From positions 1-41,325 of the forward strand of contig NZ_JAUQTB010000022.1 of NCBI RefSeq assembly GCF_030580655.1: a stretch of 41,325 nucleotides of DNA, given 5' to 3'. The notes under the pieces were generated by a model that had not been told where the DNA came from, did no database searches, and worked only from the letters and a program-made list of their open reading frames with translations. A program made the translations under genes and the position numbers. Shown here piece by piece: positions 1 to 7,975 of the stretch. Origin of the DNA: Paenibacillus lacisoli (GTDB lineage Bacteria > Bacillota > Bacilli > Paenibacillales > Paenibacillaceae). Numbering within the stretch: the stretch's first letter is position 1; every line of letters starts with the position of its first letter.

Positions 1-201
1 AAGGGAAACTGCTGGGATAACGCCTGCATCGAAAGTTTCTTCGGGCATCTCAAGTCGGAATGCCTCCACCTCCACACCTTCTCCTCCGAGGAGCAACTCG
101 TGGGAGCTGTTGAACGCTATATTCATTTTTACAACAACGAACGTTTTCAGGAAAAGCTGAACAACCTTAGCCCGGTGGAATACCGAACTAAGGCTGCTTA
201 G
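1..201 (+). CDS. IS3-family transposase OrfB, C-terminal end (partial)
   Basis: The frame is open from base 1 and ends in TAG at 199-201, giving 66 residues. It carries the end of the DDE integrase core of IS3/IS150-type OrfB: the stretch NACIESFF...LKSE contains the catalytic Glu, followed by a YIHFYNNER motif and the usual SPVEYR ending. The first two catalytic Asp residues would lie left of the window. The protein would cut and join the ends of its element. It is complete at its 3' end and followed 21 bp later by the terminal inverted repeat, so this is the right end of an IS. Whether the rest is intact cannot be seen. Confidence 0.9.
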   Translation, partial: KGNCWDNACIESFFGHLKSECLHLHTFSSEEQLVGAVERYIHFYNNERFQEKLNNLSPVEYRTKAA

Positions 202-246
202 TCACAGAGCTATTTTATATCTGTCTACTTGACGGGGGTAACTTCA
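1..246 (+). mobile_element. Right end of an IS3-family insertion sequence
   Basis: The transposase end (1-201) is followed by a likely right terminal inverted repeat at 222-246. This reads TGTCTACTTGACGGGGG and then TAACTTCA, and ends in CA as IS3-family tips do. The left end is outside the window, so the target duplication cannot be checked. Confidence 0.75.
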
Positions 247-341
247 GCCAATGGCGGCCAATTTATTATTATTTGGTGAAGGGGGAATGCTGCATCCAGC
301 TCATTCTCAAAAGAATACATATTTTTGTTAAGTCTCGTTCT

Positions 342-692
342 TTATGAAATATCCTTTTTATACTGGACGGCTAAGTAAATCCCGCCGGCTAAAAAGGCCA
401 GCGTATATTTGTATAAGAAAAAGATGGTCCACATATCGTCTTTGGGTAATATCATGTCACATAGAATAATTGCAAGCAGCATGTAGGAACCGCTTTTCAA
501 AAAGATTTTATTTGTTCGTTCGTCTTGCTGCCCAAATTTCTTAAAAAATACATAGGCAAAAATCACACTGCCCATAACAAGTAAAAAACCAATTCCAACA
601 AGAATATTCCAATTTCCCGTAGACTCTTCTGCCCAGGATTTTAAAGGGGAGAAAATTGCATTCTGAAGATCTGACATAAACTTAGTTATCAT
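342..692 (-). CDS. Small three-helix membrane protein paired with an Xre regulator
   Basis: About 116 residues with hydrophobic segments near residues 28-50, 64-82 and 86-108 and a short amphipathic N-terminus, so probably an integral membrane protein. I do not recognise a family with certainty. The ATG at 692 is preferred over the one at 701 because AAAGGA lies about 9 nt before it. The gene overlaps the end of the upstream Xre regulator gene (stop at 682-684) by 11 nt, so the two are translationally coupled. Small HTH regulator plus small membrane protein pairs are common in Bacilli and often respond to envelope stress or peptides. A role here is inference only. Confidence 0.7.
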   Translation of the reverse strand: MITKFMSDLQNAIFSPLKSWAEESTGNWNILVGIGFLLVMGSVIFAYVFFKKFGQQDERTNKIFLKSGSYMLLAIILCDMILPKDDMWTIFFLYKYTLAFLAGGIYLAVQYKKDIS

Positions 693-921
693 TGTGATCA
701 TTTCCTTTCACATAAGTAAAAATATCGTTTAGATCAACACTAAAAAATTCGGCAATTCGAAAAGCTAACAGCAAGGTCGGAACATAATTCCCCTTTTCCA
801 TAACGAAGATGGTTTGTTTCGAAACCCCTACTTTCTCTGCTAATTCCTGCTGAGACATTCTGGCAAGTACACGATATTCATAAACCTTATTTGATATCGA
901 ATCACCGAAGTCTTTCTTCAT
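682..921 (-). CDS. Small Xre/Cro-type HTH regulator
   Basis: 79 residues, nearly all one HTH_3 domain: VYEYRVLARMSQQELAEKVG leads into VSKQTIFVMEKGNYVP and a helical ending FFSVDLNDIF. This is the compact class typified by YvaO/ImmR-like and stand-alone regulators. The start is ATG 921, with AGAGGTGG 7-8 nt upstream. A GTG at 930 is possible but lies inside that ribosome site. It is first in a two-gene unit with the membrane protein and is probably autoregulated: the AT-rich promoter just upstream holds an 8-bp perfect palindrome. Confidence 0.88.
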   Translation of the reverse strand: MKKDFGDSISNKVYEYRVLARMSQQELAEKVGVSKQTIFVMEKGNYVPTLLLAFRIAEFFSVDLNDIFTYVKGNDHNDN

Positions 922-956
922 GATAACCACCTCTTGTATCAGATGATAAACGAAAT

Positions 957-985
957 ATATAAAATAGTAAAGTATACTTATACAA
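957..985 (-). promoter_or_regulatory. Promoter and possible operator of the xre-membrane pair
   Basis: On the minus strand a -35-like TTGTAT (980-985) and a -10-like TTATAT (957-962) are 17 bp apart, about 36 nt from the xre start. The palindrome AGTATACT (971-978) sits in the spacer, a natural place for autorepression by the Xre protein. Called from sequence pattern only. Confidence 0.45.
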
Positions 986-1086
986 AAATAAAAATAATTT
1001 TATTTATGTTCATAATAGTTAGATTTGTAATCTGGACAAGAACTTATGCTGATACATGGTTCTTCGTCCTGTGTTGCGTATACGGG

Positions 1087-1149
1087 TTATAGAGTCCCCC
1101 ATAAAATGATGATTGTTAGCAGTAATCCAATATAACCTTTCACATTCAT
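1087..1149 (-). CDS. Possible 20-residue hydrophobic peptide
   Basis: ATG at 1149, TAA at 1087-1089. The peptide MNVKGYIGLLLTIIILWGTL is one membrane-spanning segment behind a short Lys-bearing start, with GGGGTGA about 8 nt before the ATG. The 9-bp inverted repeat 1151-1191 sits directly over its leader and could hide the ribosome site. Single-helix peptides of this size include type I toxins and membrane regulators, but 20 codons can arise by chance and no partner RNA was identified. Confidence 0.25.
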   Translation of the reverse strand: MNVKGYIGLLLTIIILWGTL

Positions 1150-1233
1150 TTCAAGTCACCCCATCAAAGTATGTTCCACGAAGTGACTTGAGTTTATGCG
1201 GCCGCCGCAGTGTCTTTTCCAGCTAAGATTGCG

Positions 1234-1420
1234 TTAAAATACCCCATCGCTTAACGACAAAAGGAGCAACAGCGGCGACAAACTGCTCCTGGATCGCAGA
1301 ACGAACGTCTCCAGTTTAGCGTGAGTGGTGGATACTTTCTCATGACCGAGCACTCCTTGAATGAAATCTAATGGAGCACCATTATCAAGGAGTTGTCATC
1401 AAAATGAATCCGATGACCTC
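1234..1420 (-). pseudogene. Tyrosine recombinase (integrase) C-terminal remnant
   Basis: Read on the minus strand, 1392-1310 gives LLDNGAPLDF, then IQGVLGHEKVSTT, the box around the second catalytic His of XerC/XerD-type recombinases. The sequence just upstream (RIHF...) resembles the RHSFATH box but is out of frame, the residues before the Tyr nucleophile read THAKL where TxIYAKL is usual, and the frame then runs into unrelated residues and TAA at 1234. So at least one frameshift and loss of the Tyr motif: a dead end-piece of a phage or island integrase. It suggests an element once integrated here. Confidence 0.6.
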
Positions 1421-1453
1421 GGCTGTTTGGATTCAGCCGTATGCTTTCATAAC

Positions 1454-1506
1454 AAAACCTCCCTTTAGAAGCTACTAAATCTAGCTTGCTTCTGAAGAGA
1501 GGTTTT
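1454..1506. repeat. Imperfect palindromic repeat, copy A
   Basis: 53 bp with AAAACCTC at one end and GAGGTTTT at the other, plus an inner pair AGAAGC/GCTTCT. About three quarters identical to copy B at 2438-2489, sharing the ends and the core TCTAG, Y, TTGCTTC. The two copies bracket the stalk-protein gene. Could be paired terminators, a small palindromic mobile repeat or recombination sites. Confidence 0.6.
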
Positions 1507-1521
1507 AATCTGTCTTGAAGT

Positions 1522-1550
1522 ATTAAACTAGCGTTTTTTGTTAGTTTAAT
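1522..1550. terminator. Hairpin, possible terminator of the stalk-protein gene
   Basis: ATTAAACTA (1522-1530) and TAGTTTAAT (1542-1550) can form a 9-bp stem around a loop containing GTTTTTT. It lies about 85 bp past the stop of the minus-strand gene at 1634. A weak, AT-rich stem, so confidence is modest. Confidence 0.35.
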
Positions 1551-1633
1551 GATGGTCTACATATTTTAGTCATTGTTTCGAAGCATGTTCACGCTTCCTT
1601 ATCTTCAAATATTCTGTAATTCCATTATGCTGT

Positions 1634-2215
1634 TTAATTTTTGAAAATCACGACCATATGCTTGCTTCCCATATATTCAACGGAAGTATTTAACTGCTCC
1701 GCCACAAAACGAACAGGAACGAAAGCACTGCCGTTCTTCAGAAGTAAAGGAGCATCTTGCATCAGCATTTGCTGGTTTACTTTTACCTGCCTGTTCCCTA
1801 CAGCCCAACGAATCGTTTTACCATCCTTCTGAATCGTTACCTCTTTGGTTCTCTGGTTCCAATTCACGGCTGCCCCAAGCTTCTCGGAGATGAAACGGAT
1901 CGGCACATAGGTACGTCCTGTCTGAATAAATGGCGCTGCGGTAATACGATAAGCATTGTCTCCCACATAAGCTGTCGTGCTGCCGATCACCAAGCGCTGT
2001 GTCTTACGCTGACCGCTAGGCAACTCATTTCCTGCCAGTGTCACGAATAATTTATAGGTTTTCGATCCCTTGCTAAAATCTAATGACTTAATCGCTTGTT
2101 CTAGATTGAGATCCTCAAAAGCCAAAGGCTGTTGGATAGACGCCTCCATGTAAGCCTGTCCTGGTAAGCCCAAACATAGGACAAAAATAATAAATCCAGC
2201 AAGGTATTTCCTCAT
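1634..2215 (-). CDS. Secreted copper-amine-oxidase-like stalk-domain protein
   Basis: 193 residues from ATG 2215, chosen because AGAGG lies 9-10 nt upstream; an ATG at 2224 is too close to that site. It starts with a Sec signal peptide (MRKYLAGFIIFVLCLG, cleavage probably after AYM or QAY). The C-terminal half is a typical CuAO N-domain/stalk repeat: ITAAPFIQTGRTYVPIRFIS, then LGAAVNWNQRTKEVTI and a second lobe SAFVPVRFVAEQLN. These domains are very common on Paenibacillus surface proteins and act as structural or wall-interacting modules. No enzyme domain is attached. Flanked by the two related palindromic repeats. Confidence 0.88.
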   Translation of the reverse strand: MRKYLAGFIIFVLCLGLPGQAYMEASIQQPLAFEDLNLEQAIKSLDFSKGSKTYKLFVTLAGNELPSGQRKTQRLVIGSTTAYVGDNAYRITAAPFIQTGRTYVPIRFISEKLGAAVNWNQRTKEVTIQKDGKTIRWAVGNRQVKVNQQMLMQDAPLLLKNGSAFVPVRFVAEQLNTSVEYMGSKHMVVIFKN

Positions 2216-2437
2216 TCTGACCATTCCTCTCTAATCACTGTATAAACTAGCCAATAGTTGCTTTAATTAAGACGCAATTTGGATAGAATAGTTGTATTAA
2301 AGAGTAAATAAGTAAGTATAACTTCTCGACCTCACCTATACGATAAACTGTACAATAAAGAAAAGGTCTTTCACATAAGATCTGACAATTCGTTTAACCG
2401 CCTCTTAATGATTCCTAAGTTGACTTATGATAACAAT

Positions 2438-2489
2438 AAAACCTCCTATAAGAGCAATTAATTCTAGTTTGCTTCGAATAAGAGGTTTT
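2438..2489. repeat. Imperfect palindromic repeat, copy B
   Basis: 52 bp, ends AAAACCTC/GAGGTTTT with inner TAT/ATA pairing. Same layout and core as copy A (1454-1506). The rest of the 397-bp gap 2216-2612 shows no gene-sized frame on either strand; it should contain the promoter of the stalk-protein gene, but I could not pick -35/-10 boxes with confidence. Confidence 0.6.
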
Positions 2490-2612
2490 AGACTGGTGCT
2501 ATTTAACTAAAGTTTCCCGTTACTTGAATACTGGCCCTATTACGACTTCTGTACCCTGAAAGAGTCTCATGGACTCCTTGAAAAGAATCGATCCGCAGAG
2601 CAAATTCTTTTT

Positions 2613-3215
2613 CTATCTCTTCAACTGCTTGAACATGGTTATCCAGATCTTGAGACTTGTCACCCAAAGCGTCAAAGCAGAACCGAAGCCGATAAAAGTA
2701 TACCTCGCAATCAGAGACACATCACCAAAAGTAGTATTCAGTGGTATAAACAAAGAAATGATGCCTAGAATACTGAGTACTATACCTGTACCATAATAAA
2801 AATTCTCTCGAAACAATCGAGCTAAAGGGAAAAAATGAATACCAACAATGATAGCCATGATCGGGAAAAAGACTTCAAAGCGATCGAATACGTTACAAAG
2901 CACACTTGCAATCATGATTGCCAGACCTTCTAAACCAAAGATCATGCCAAATTTCCGATTCATTTTATTCCTCTTTTCCCTCTCTTTCGGTGTAGTGACA
3001 TTTTTCACGTTACGTGCTTTCCTAAATAGCGAAATAGCTCCGATTAGTAACGTTAATGTCACAATACCTGAAAGAACAAGCAGCCAGGGAGCACCCACTT
3101 TATTTGAACCAATAATACCAATTGCAGACCAAATCGCTCCAAAAAAAGTCATGAACATTACGCCATTTGCAGCTCCAACGACAGCAGCCTTCGGCAGTTT
3201 CACTAAATATCCCAT
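2613..3215 (-). CDS. Multi-pass membrane protein of unknown function
   Basis: 200 residues with about six hydrophobic segments (roughly 15-37, 42-63, 88-108, 112-130, 142-160, 168-190) and a basic loop (RKARNVKN, KEREKRNKMNRK) between helices 2 and 3. GGAGAG lies 9 nt before the ATG. It resembles Bacillus integral membrane proteins of the DUF7010 type, but I hold that loosely. No catalytic motif is visible. It stands alone, with the terminator of the neighbouring gene just upstream. Confidence 0.75.
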   Translation of the reverse strand: MGYLVKLPKAAVVGAANGVMFMTFFGAIWSAIGIIGSNKVGAPWLLVLSGIVTLTLLIGAISLFRKARNVKNVTTPKEREKRNKMNRKFGMIFGLEGLAIMIASVLCNVFDRFEVFFPIMAIIVGIHFFPLARLFRENFYYGTGIVLSILGIISLFIPLNTTFGDVSLIARYTFIGFGSALTLWVTSLKIWITMFKQLKR

Positions 3216-3330
3216 ACTGTTCTTCTCTCCTACAATTCAAATTTCACCCACCATTAATGTACCATAAATTTCCTTCCAGGAATGCCATGTTAATCCTCCA
3301 TCAGCGTAATCTTCAGAAACAATCACTTGA

Positions 3331-3360
3331 AAACAAAAAGGCCCCGAGATTTATCGGGGG
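3331..3360 (-). terminator. Rho-independent terminator
   Basis: Minus strand: CCCCGA, loop TAAATC, TCGGGG (3342-3359) followed by CCTTTTTGTTTT. Lies about 65 bp past the stop at 3426, ending transcription of the glycosylase-like gene. Confidence 0.8.
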
Positions 3361-3425
3361 TTATGATTATGTATATAGCATCGAATTGACAAAAATATAG
3401 AATGAGCTTGCAACCATAGGGGATT

Positions 3426-4619
3426 TCAGTTTATAGACTCTGTTAAAATTGTTGTACACTCGTTGAATAATGCAAATTTTTGAAAACAACTATGCAGCGC
3501 TGTTCGCAATTCCGTTGTTTGCTTCACACCATTCTCATACCAGATGTTTTTTACTACGAGTGTTCCCGTTTTTCGCTCCACGATGATCTCGGCTCTGCCA
3601 ATGAAGCTATCGCCGTACAATAAAGGAAGTACATAATATCCAAATTTCCGTTTTAGTGCAGGCGTGTAAATTTCCCAGGTGTAATCAAAGCCAAACAACT
3701 CATTAATTAGTTTTCTGTCCCATATTAAATTATCCAGAGGGGCAATAAGCTCGCAACGCAATTTCAACTCCTGGTTTTGCAGGACAGCTTCAATGAGCCA
3801 TAAATCCTCTGTGAGGCAGTACAGCATATCTTTCATGTGCTCCACGGCAACAGCAGCAATTTGACCTTCATGAACCAGCTGGCGAAATACCTCGTTGCGC
3901 TGTGCTGCTTTCAGCCCCCATATGTTAAGCCATGCGTCTGATGCACGATTCCACAAGAGACCAACAGAGCTGATCCGGCGCTTTACCCGCTATTTATGAT
4001 GTTCAAATTCATCCTCCAGCGGATCTTCTGCACTCAACAGATTGGGCTGGATGTACTTTTGGGCTAAATCGTAGTATTTACGCATTCCTTTTTTATGATG
4101 GATAATCAACTCACCTGTCGAATACATATGTTCCAGTACAGATCGAGATGAATTGTTTCCACCGCTCCAATGGATGGCCGACTGCCAAGAGAAACTCCCG
4201 TCCAGCTTTAAATCATCTGAACTTATCACGCCTTGGTCTTGAATATGAGCCCGTACTTGCTCTGTTAAAGCTTCCATTTCTGGATAGCGTGTAGCATGTT
4301 CCCTGGCGGCTTGTCTAAATCGCTCAAAATACGGCCAATCCTCAACAGGGATAATGGACAAATTCTTATCCGGGTAATCAACAAGATTTCTATCCTCATA
4401 CAGCAGCTCGGCAAGCATTTTTTTGGTAAATCCCTTGATTCGTGACTGCAGCACCAACTCAGCGTTTTTCCCGCACACATCAATAGGATCGTACTGAACA
4501 CAGCTGACCTGCCGAACAAAGTCCAACACGCCCTGCTTCTCGCTAAATTTATATTCGCCTATAAGTCCATGCTTCAATAATAGAAATAACCGTGCCTGTC
4601 GGTTAGTTAATTGGATCAT
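3426..4619 (-). pseudogene. YcaQ/AlkZ-like winged-helix DNA glycosylase, split by an in-frame TAG
   Basis: Two pieces in the same frame are separated only by TAG at 3990-3992: about 209 residues before it and some 187 after it, through VKRRISSVGLLWNRASDAW. Together they match the length and order of the HTH_42 family (YcaQ/AlkX, AlkZ), glycosylases that unhook DNA crosslinks. The N-part has the signature CVQYDPIDV, whose Q-Y-D fits the family's catalytic QxD/QxQ motif. The start is ATG 4619, with AAGGTAGGTG just upstream. In relatives the position of the stop is often Trp, so TGG to TAG is a simple explanation. It may be a real nonsense mutation or a base-call error; no second frameshift is seen. 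Confidence 0.8.
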
Positions 4620-4710
4620 ACTTACACCTACCTTCAGATAAGTCATAGAGAGTTCATAAAGAGTACATGAGGTTACACAGCAACGCCTATAATAACAGGA
4701 GCAGAACTCA

Positions 4711-5421
4711 TCATTTTTGCCCCGCCGCCTTGGCCACCGTCAAATAAGCCCAATCTTCTCCAAGCCTGATCGGACTGCTTCCATCCGCTTGAAACTTAAA
4801 GACTGCCTCTTCATACTGCTTTTTCTGTGCTTCGCTTAGATTGGCAACGTATCGCTGTCTGGCCTGTTCAAATTGAGCCTCTGTACCGTAGCGATAGACA
4901 AAATAAGGGCTGAGTATCCATTTTTGCAGCTTTGCATTTTCTTCTATGACAGATTGAGGATCAGATATCAGCTGCTGGATCAGTGGAATATCGTGCTGTG
5001 CAATATACTCAGTAATAGACAGAAGGCTATCCTTAAATGCCTCTTTGCCGAATAATTCATACCATTTCAGCTCAGAATGCTGATAGTAGCTTTCCGGTAA
5101 ACCCGTATGTGCTTTTCGCTTGTTATGTGTGACTTTACAGTGCACCATTACTTCTACACTCGTTCCTGCTGCATTATATCTATTAGCCTGAAGATAGAGG
5201 GATATTATAAATTCCTGCGTTTTCATCTCAAGTGATTTGCGGGATTTTACATACTTGAAGTCAGCTAATAACAACAAGTCCCGCAGAGATTTTAATGTAA
5301 ACTCCATCAACTCATAGGCTGATGACTGCTCCCTACATGGATAATGGCCAAGAAGAGAGTCCATGATTGCCTCTGCCCCTGATTCCGTTCTTACACTTTG
5401 ACTTGCGTTTTTTTTGTTCAT
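4711..5421 (-). CDS. Hypothetical cytosolic protein
   Basis: 236 residues, mostly predicted helix, no signal peptide or membrane segment. AAAAGGAGAG lies 7 nt before the ATG. I do not recognise a family. Visible features are a basic N-terminus, a central stretch HCKVTHNKRKAHTGLPESYY, and a C-terminal helical part rich in Gln and Arg (EQARQRYVANLSEAQKKQYE). It lies 65 bp upstream of the glycosylase-like gene on the same strand, so the two may be co-transcribed. Confidence 0.7.
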   Translation of the reverse strand: MNKKNASQSVRTESGAEAIMDSLLGHYPCREQSSAYELMEFTLKSLRDLLLLADFKYVKSRKSLEMKTQEFIISLYLQANRYNAAGTSVEVMVHCKVTHNKRKAHTGLPESYYQHSELKWYELFGKEAFKDSLLSITEYIAQHDIPLIQQLISDPQSVIEENAKLQKWILSPYFVYRYGTEAQFEQARQRYVANLSEAQKKQYEEAVFKFQADGSSPIRLGEDWAYLTVAKAAGQK

Positions 5422-5521
5422 TGTAGTTCTCTCCTTTTAAAAAGAAAGCAACAGTCCATACAGTCAGCCCAAGGTTACTATAAAATGGAATTCATAGTCA
5501 ATCAAGTTTTAGCGGCAAAAA

Positions 5522-5539
5522 GATGCGCACTAGCGCATC
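5522..5539. other. Small perfect hairpin
   Basis: GATGCGC (5522-5528) and GCGCATC (5533-5539) around a 4-base loop, in the leader of the hypothetical gene starting at 5421 and just beyond the neighbouring terminator. No T run follows, so it is more likely an operator or a leader structure than a terminator. Confidence 0.35.
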
Positions 5540-5561
5540 AGGCTGGATCAGTGAGCTGAAC

Positions 5562-5587
5562 AAAAAGCCGCTGGAACAGCGGCTTTT
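5562..5587 (-). terminator. Rho-independent terminator
   Basis: Stem AGCCGCT/AGCGGCT extended by A/T pairs; on the minus strand it is followed by TTTTTG. Placed 37 bp after the stop at 5624. Confidence 0.8.
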
Positions 5588-5623
5588 AATGAGATCCTAT
5601 TCTTCATTTGGGATATGGATTTT

Positions 5624-6247
5624 TTACCGTATACCAAGATCTTCTTTTAATTTTTCTGGATTGCGAGGGTCAACATCATCCTGAGCTTTTTTTCCCAGAT
5701 TGGAACCACCTACAAAAAAACCGTCATAAATAAGCTGTACCTCCTCATCATTATTTTTAACAAAATGCAGTTTGTATGTCTTAGGAGAATATTTTCCTGG
5801 TGTAACATAAGTCATCGGTATAATGAGCTCACTGACATTAAGATTGGGATAGTAAACTTCTTTTGCTTCATCCAACAGCAAGCCGAAGCGTGAAGCGTTC
5901 AGCTCGAGCTTGTGATCATCGCCGCTTTTTGCCCCTCTCTCTGGATAAATATAAGATCGTTCATGAACAGATATGGTTTCTTTAATTTTAATAGACATTT
6001 CATGTAATACCATTTCTTCATCTTTTGCTGAGAAAACACTGCGTCCATGAAATTCAGTAAGTATAGCAATATACTGCTGCGCCATTTTTTTAGCCTGGTC
6101 AATGTCCTCGTTATAGAATACAGCTTCCCGTTCTGACTGCTGTACCGGTTGCTGCTCCTTCACATTACTACTCACCCGTGACTGTTCTTTGCCACTGCCT
6201 GACAGAACGATCATAAAGGCTGTTATCAGCATGAATATACTCTTCAA
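5624..6247 (-). CDS. Exported hypothetical protein
   Basis: 207 residues if translation begins at TTG 6247, which has AGGAGT 7 nt upstream and gives a clean signal peptide (MKSIFMLITAFMIVLSGSG). The frame is open to an ATG at 6313 that lacks a ribosome site. After a linker rich in Gln, Ser and Glu comes a soluble alpha/beta domain with FYNEDIDQAKKMAQQYIAIL and a C-terminal YDGFFVGG motif. Family not recognised. Likely secreted or membrane-tethered. A monocistronic unit ending at the 5562-5587 terminator. Confidence 0.7.
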   Translation of the reverse strand: MKSIFMLITAFMIVLSGSGKEQSRVSSNVKEQQPVQQSEREAVFYNEDIDQAKKMAQQYIAILTEFHGRSVFSAKDEEMVLHEMSIKIKETISVHERSYIYPERGAKSGDDHKLELNASRFGLLLDEAKEVYYPNLNVSELIIPMTYVTPGKYSPKTYKLHFVKNNDEEVQLIYDGFFVGGSNLGKKAQDDVDPRNPEKLKEDLGIR

Positions 6248-6408
6248 TCCAATCACTCCTGTCATTGACAATATTAATTTCATACCCTGGCGTATCCGGG
6301 ACGAAACCAACATTAAAAGCCATTCTATGCTCCACAGAATGGCTCTCTTATCTCAACACTATGATTAACTTAGCTCACCGATCTAGAACATCTTATTGTG
6401 AATCGAGC

Positions 6409-7392
6409 TCAGTTACATAATAATCGCATGGCTGCGCGTTCTTTATCGGCAATCTCCAGCAACAGCTTGGAAACTTGGTTCAACTCCTGATGATTTCCCG
6501 TTCTCCCTGCAAGATCGATCATTGAAGAAACGTTTACCCACATGGGAGCGATTATAGTAAACAACAAGTAGGCCTGTTCAATTTGGGAGTCACCCAACAG
6601 ATCTACGCATTCTTTCAAAAAATCCCGATACAAATTACGAAACAAAGCGCCGCCGGTTCCCGCTCTTTCCATAAGTAATGCAGTCAGACATAGATCGTGC
6701 TCTAAGTTTCTGCTGCGGGAAGACCATTTCAAGATCTCCTTGCTCATTTTTTCAATCCCTTTATTCCCCATATTGCTAATGGGCGGGTTCAAGTAGTCCT
6801 GTGCATTCTGGGCTAAAGATAATCGTATAGCGGATGCAAGCGGCGGATAGGTGTCGGCCGGCTCGATCGTAAAGGAACGATTTCTGGAACTCATGGGGCC
6901 CTTTGCGTTTCTGGCCATAGCCAATTGCTCCAAGCTTGTCTTTACAAGTCCCCCCTGTTGTCTAGTGTCCGCCATGTAGGCGTATTCTTCATCCATGCCA
7001 TAGATTACAGCATAGTGGGCGGCAAAATGTACTTTGTTCGTGAAGTAATCCAAGTAATAGGAGTCTAGTTTAAGCCCCACCGGAATTCCATGTTCAATCA
7101 GGCTCTGTATGTTCTGCCGTGCTTTTTTAGTAGATGAGGTTTCCTGCGCCTTGATGGTGAGGTTAAGCCGGGATGCGATGTGAGCAGTCAATTCATCCGG
7201 CTTGATCCTACCTCCAATAAAAGGAAAATCCATCCCCTTGGAATCCCAATAGGTAAACCCCAACCCTTGCCCTATGCCGAACAATTTCGGCTCAGATATT
7301 CGGACTCCTGCAAATTGAAGCAAATTGCCTATGGCTGTCGTTTCGCAATGTTCTCCTTCAAAAGGAATGAAATCCTCAATAATTTTAGACAT
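6409..7392 (-). CDS. BtrH-like acyltransferase/peptidase-fold protein
   Basis: 327 residues. The N-terminal half is a BtrH_N domain: EGEHCETTAIGNLL supplies the presumed nucleophile Cys16, followed by LFGIGQGLGFTYW, FIGGR and AAHYAVIYG (His126), with YMADT giving an acidic residue. The C-terminal half (about 190-327) looks like the helical DUF4872 domain usually joined to it. BtrH itself transfers an acyl side chain from a carrier protein during butirosin synthesis, and relatives occur outside aminoglycoside clusters. No carrier protein or other biosynthetic gene is nearby, so the substrate is unknown. Its ATG overlaps the PadR gene's stop by 8 nt, so it is translated from the same message. 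Confidence 0.82.
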   Translation of the reverse strand: MSKIIEDFIPFEGEHCETTAIGNLLQFAGVRISEPKLFGIGQGLGFTYWDSKGMDFPFIGGRIKPDELTAHIASRLNLTIKAQETSSTKKARQNIQSLIEHGIPVGLKLDSYYLDYFTNKVHFAAHYAVIYGMDEEYAYMADTRQQGGLVKTSLEQLAMARNAKGPMSSRNRSFTIEPADTYPPLASAIRLSLAQNAQDYLNPPISNMGNKGIEKMSKEILKWSSRSRNLEHDLCLTALLMERAGTGGALFRNLYRDFLKECVDLLGDSQIEQAYLLFTIIAPMWVNVSSMIDLAGRTGNHQELNQVSKLLLEIADKERAAMRLLCN

Positions 7393-7948
7393 GCTTCCTT
7401 GTCTCCTCCATTAATTCACTTATCATTTTCGAAACGAACACCTGCTCACCTTCAATAAGATGGATCGGATGAAGAAAAAGCACTCTTACATGCAGCGGCA
7501 ACTGGGCGGAGCCTTGCGATTCGTACTTCTGTTTAATACTTTTTGAAGCCTTTTCAAGATAATCAAGCCGCTTCCACAAAGCTTCAATGGCCGCTTCCTT
7601 ACCGACAAATGGTAAAGCGGCGAGCCCAAGATCGAACCGGTTATCGCGCTCTCGCGCTGAAGACAGGACGAGGATGATTTCATTCCTAAGTGCTGTCATA
7701 CCGACTTCTGTTATGAAAAATCGAATCGGAGCAGGTCCTTTGCCGGATTTCTCACCTGGAACCTCGGTCTCGATGAACCCCTTATTATTTAATTTCTTCA
7801 GTCCAGCGTAAATCGAAGTCGTGCCGATATTCGCCCATTCCCGGTAGCCGCGTTGGTCGATTAACTTATTGATGTCGTAACCTGACGCCGGATTGGTTTC
7901 AGCGATAATTTGTAACAGCATAAATTCTACGTTCGAGAGCTGCTTCAT
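7385..7948 (-). CDS. PadR-family transcriptional regulator
   Basis: 187 residues from ATG 7948 (GGAGAG 5 nt upstream; the frame is open further but without a ribosome site). The N-terminal winged helix is typical: LSNVEFMLLQIIAETNPASG, then TTSIYAGLKKLNNKGFIETE and the beta wing; residues 90-187 form the helical dimerisation arm. PadR proteins are usually ligand-released repressors of their own operon. Here the gene precedes and overlaps the BtrH-like gene, and tandem palindromes lie in the promoter. It probably senses the substrate or product of that enzyme. Confidence 0.88.
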   Translation of the reverse strand: MKQLSNVEFMLLQIIAETNPASGYDINKLIDQRGYREWANIGTTSIYAGLKKLNNKGFIETEVPGEKSGKGPAPIRFFITEVGMTALRNEIILVLSSARERDNRFDLGLAALPFVGKEAAIEALWKRLDYLEKASKSIKQKYESQGSAQLPLHVRVLFLHPIHLIEGEQVFVSKMISELMEETRKHV

Positions 7949-7975
7949 TGGAACTCTCCTCACATTCAATACTAC

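Larger units (their letters stand above)
922..1633. other. 712-bp stretch without an intact gene
   Basis: Holds the xre promoter (957-985), a 20-codon hydrophobic peptide frame (1087-1149), a 9-bp inverted repeat (TCAAGTCAC 1151-1159 with GTGACTTGA 1183-1191), a decayed tyrosine recombinase end (1234-1420), an imperfect palindrome repeat (1454-1506) and a hairpin with a T run in its loop (1522-1550). Looks like a scarred insertion zone. Confidence 0.6.

Noticed and set aside
3990..3992. TAG as a recoded amino acid (pyrrolysine or suppressor)
   Set aside because: Several other genes and relics in the window end in TAG, and a single TAG in one enzyme gene is better explained by mutation or base-call error.
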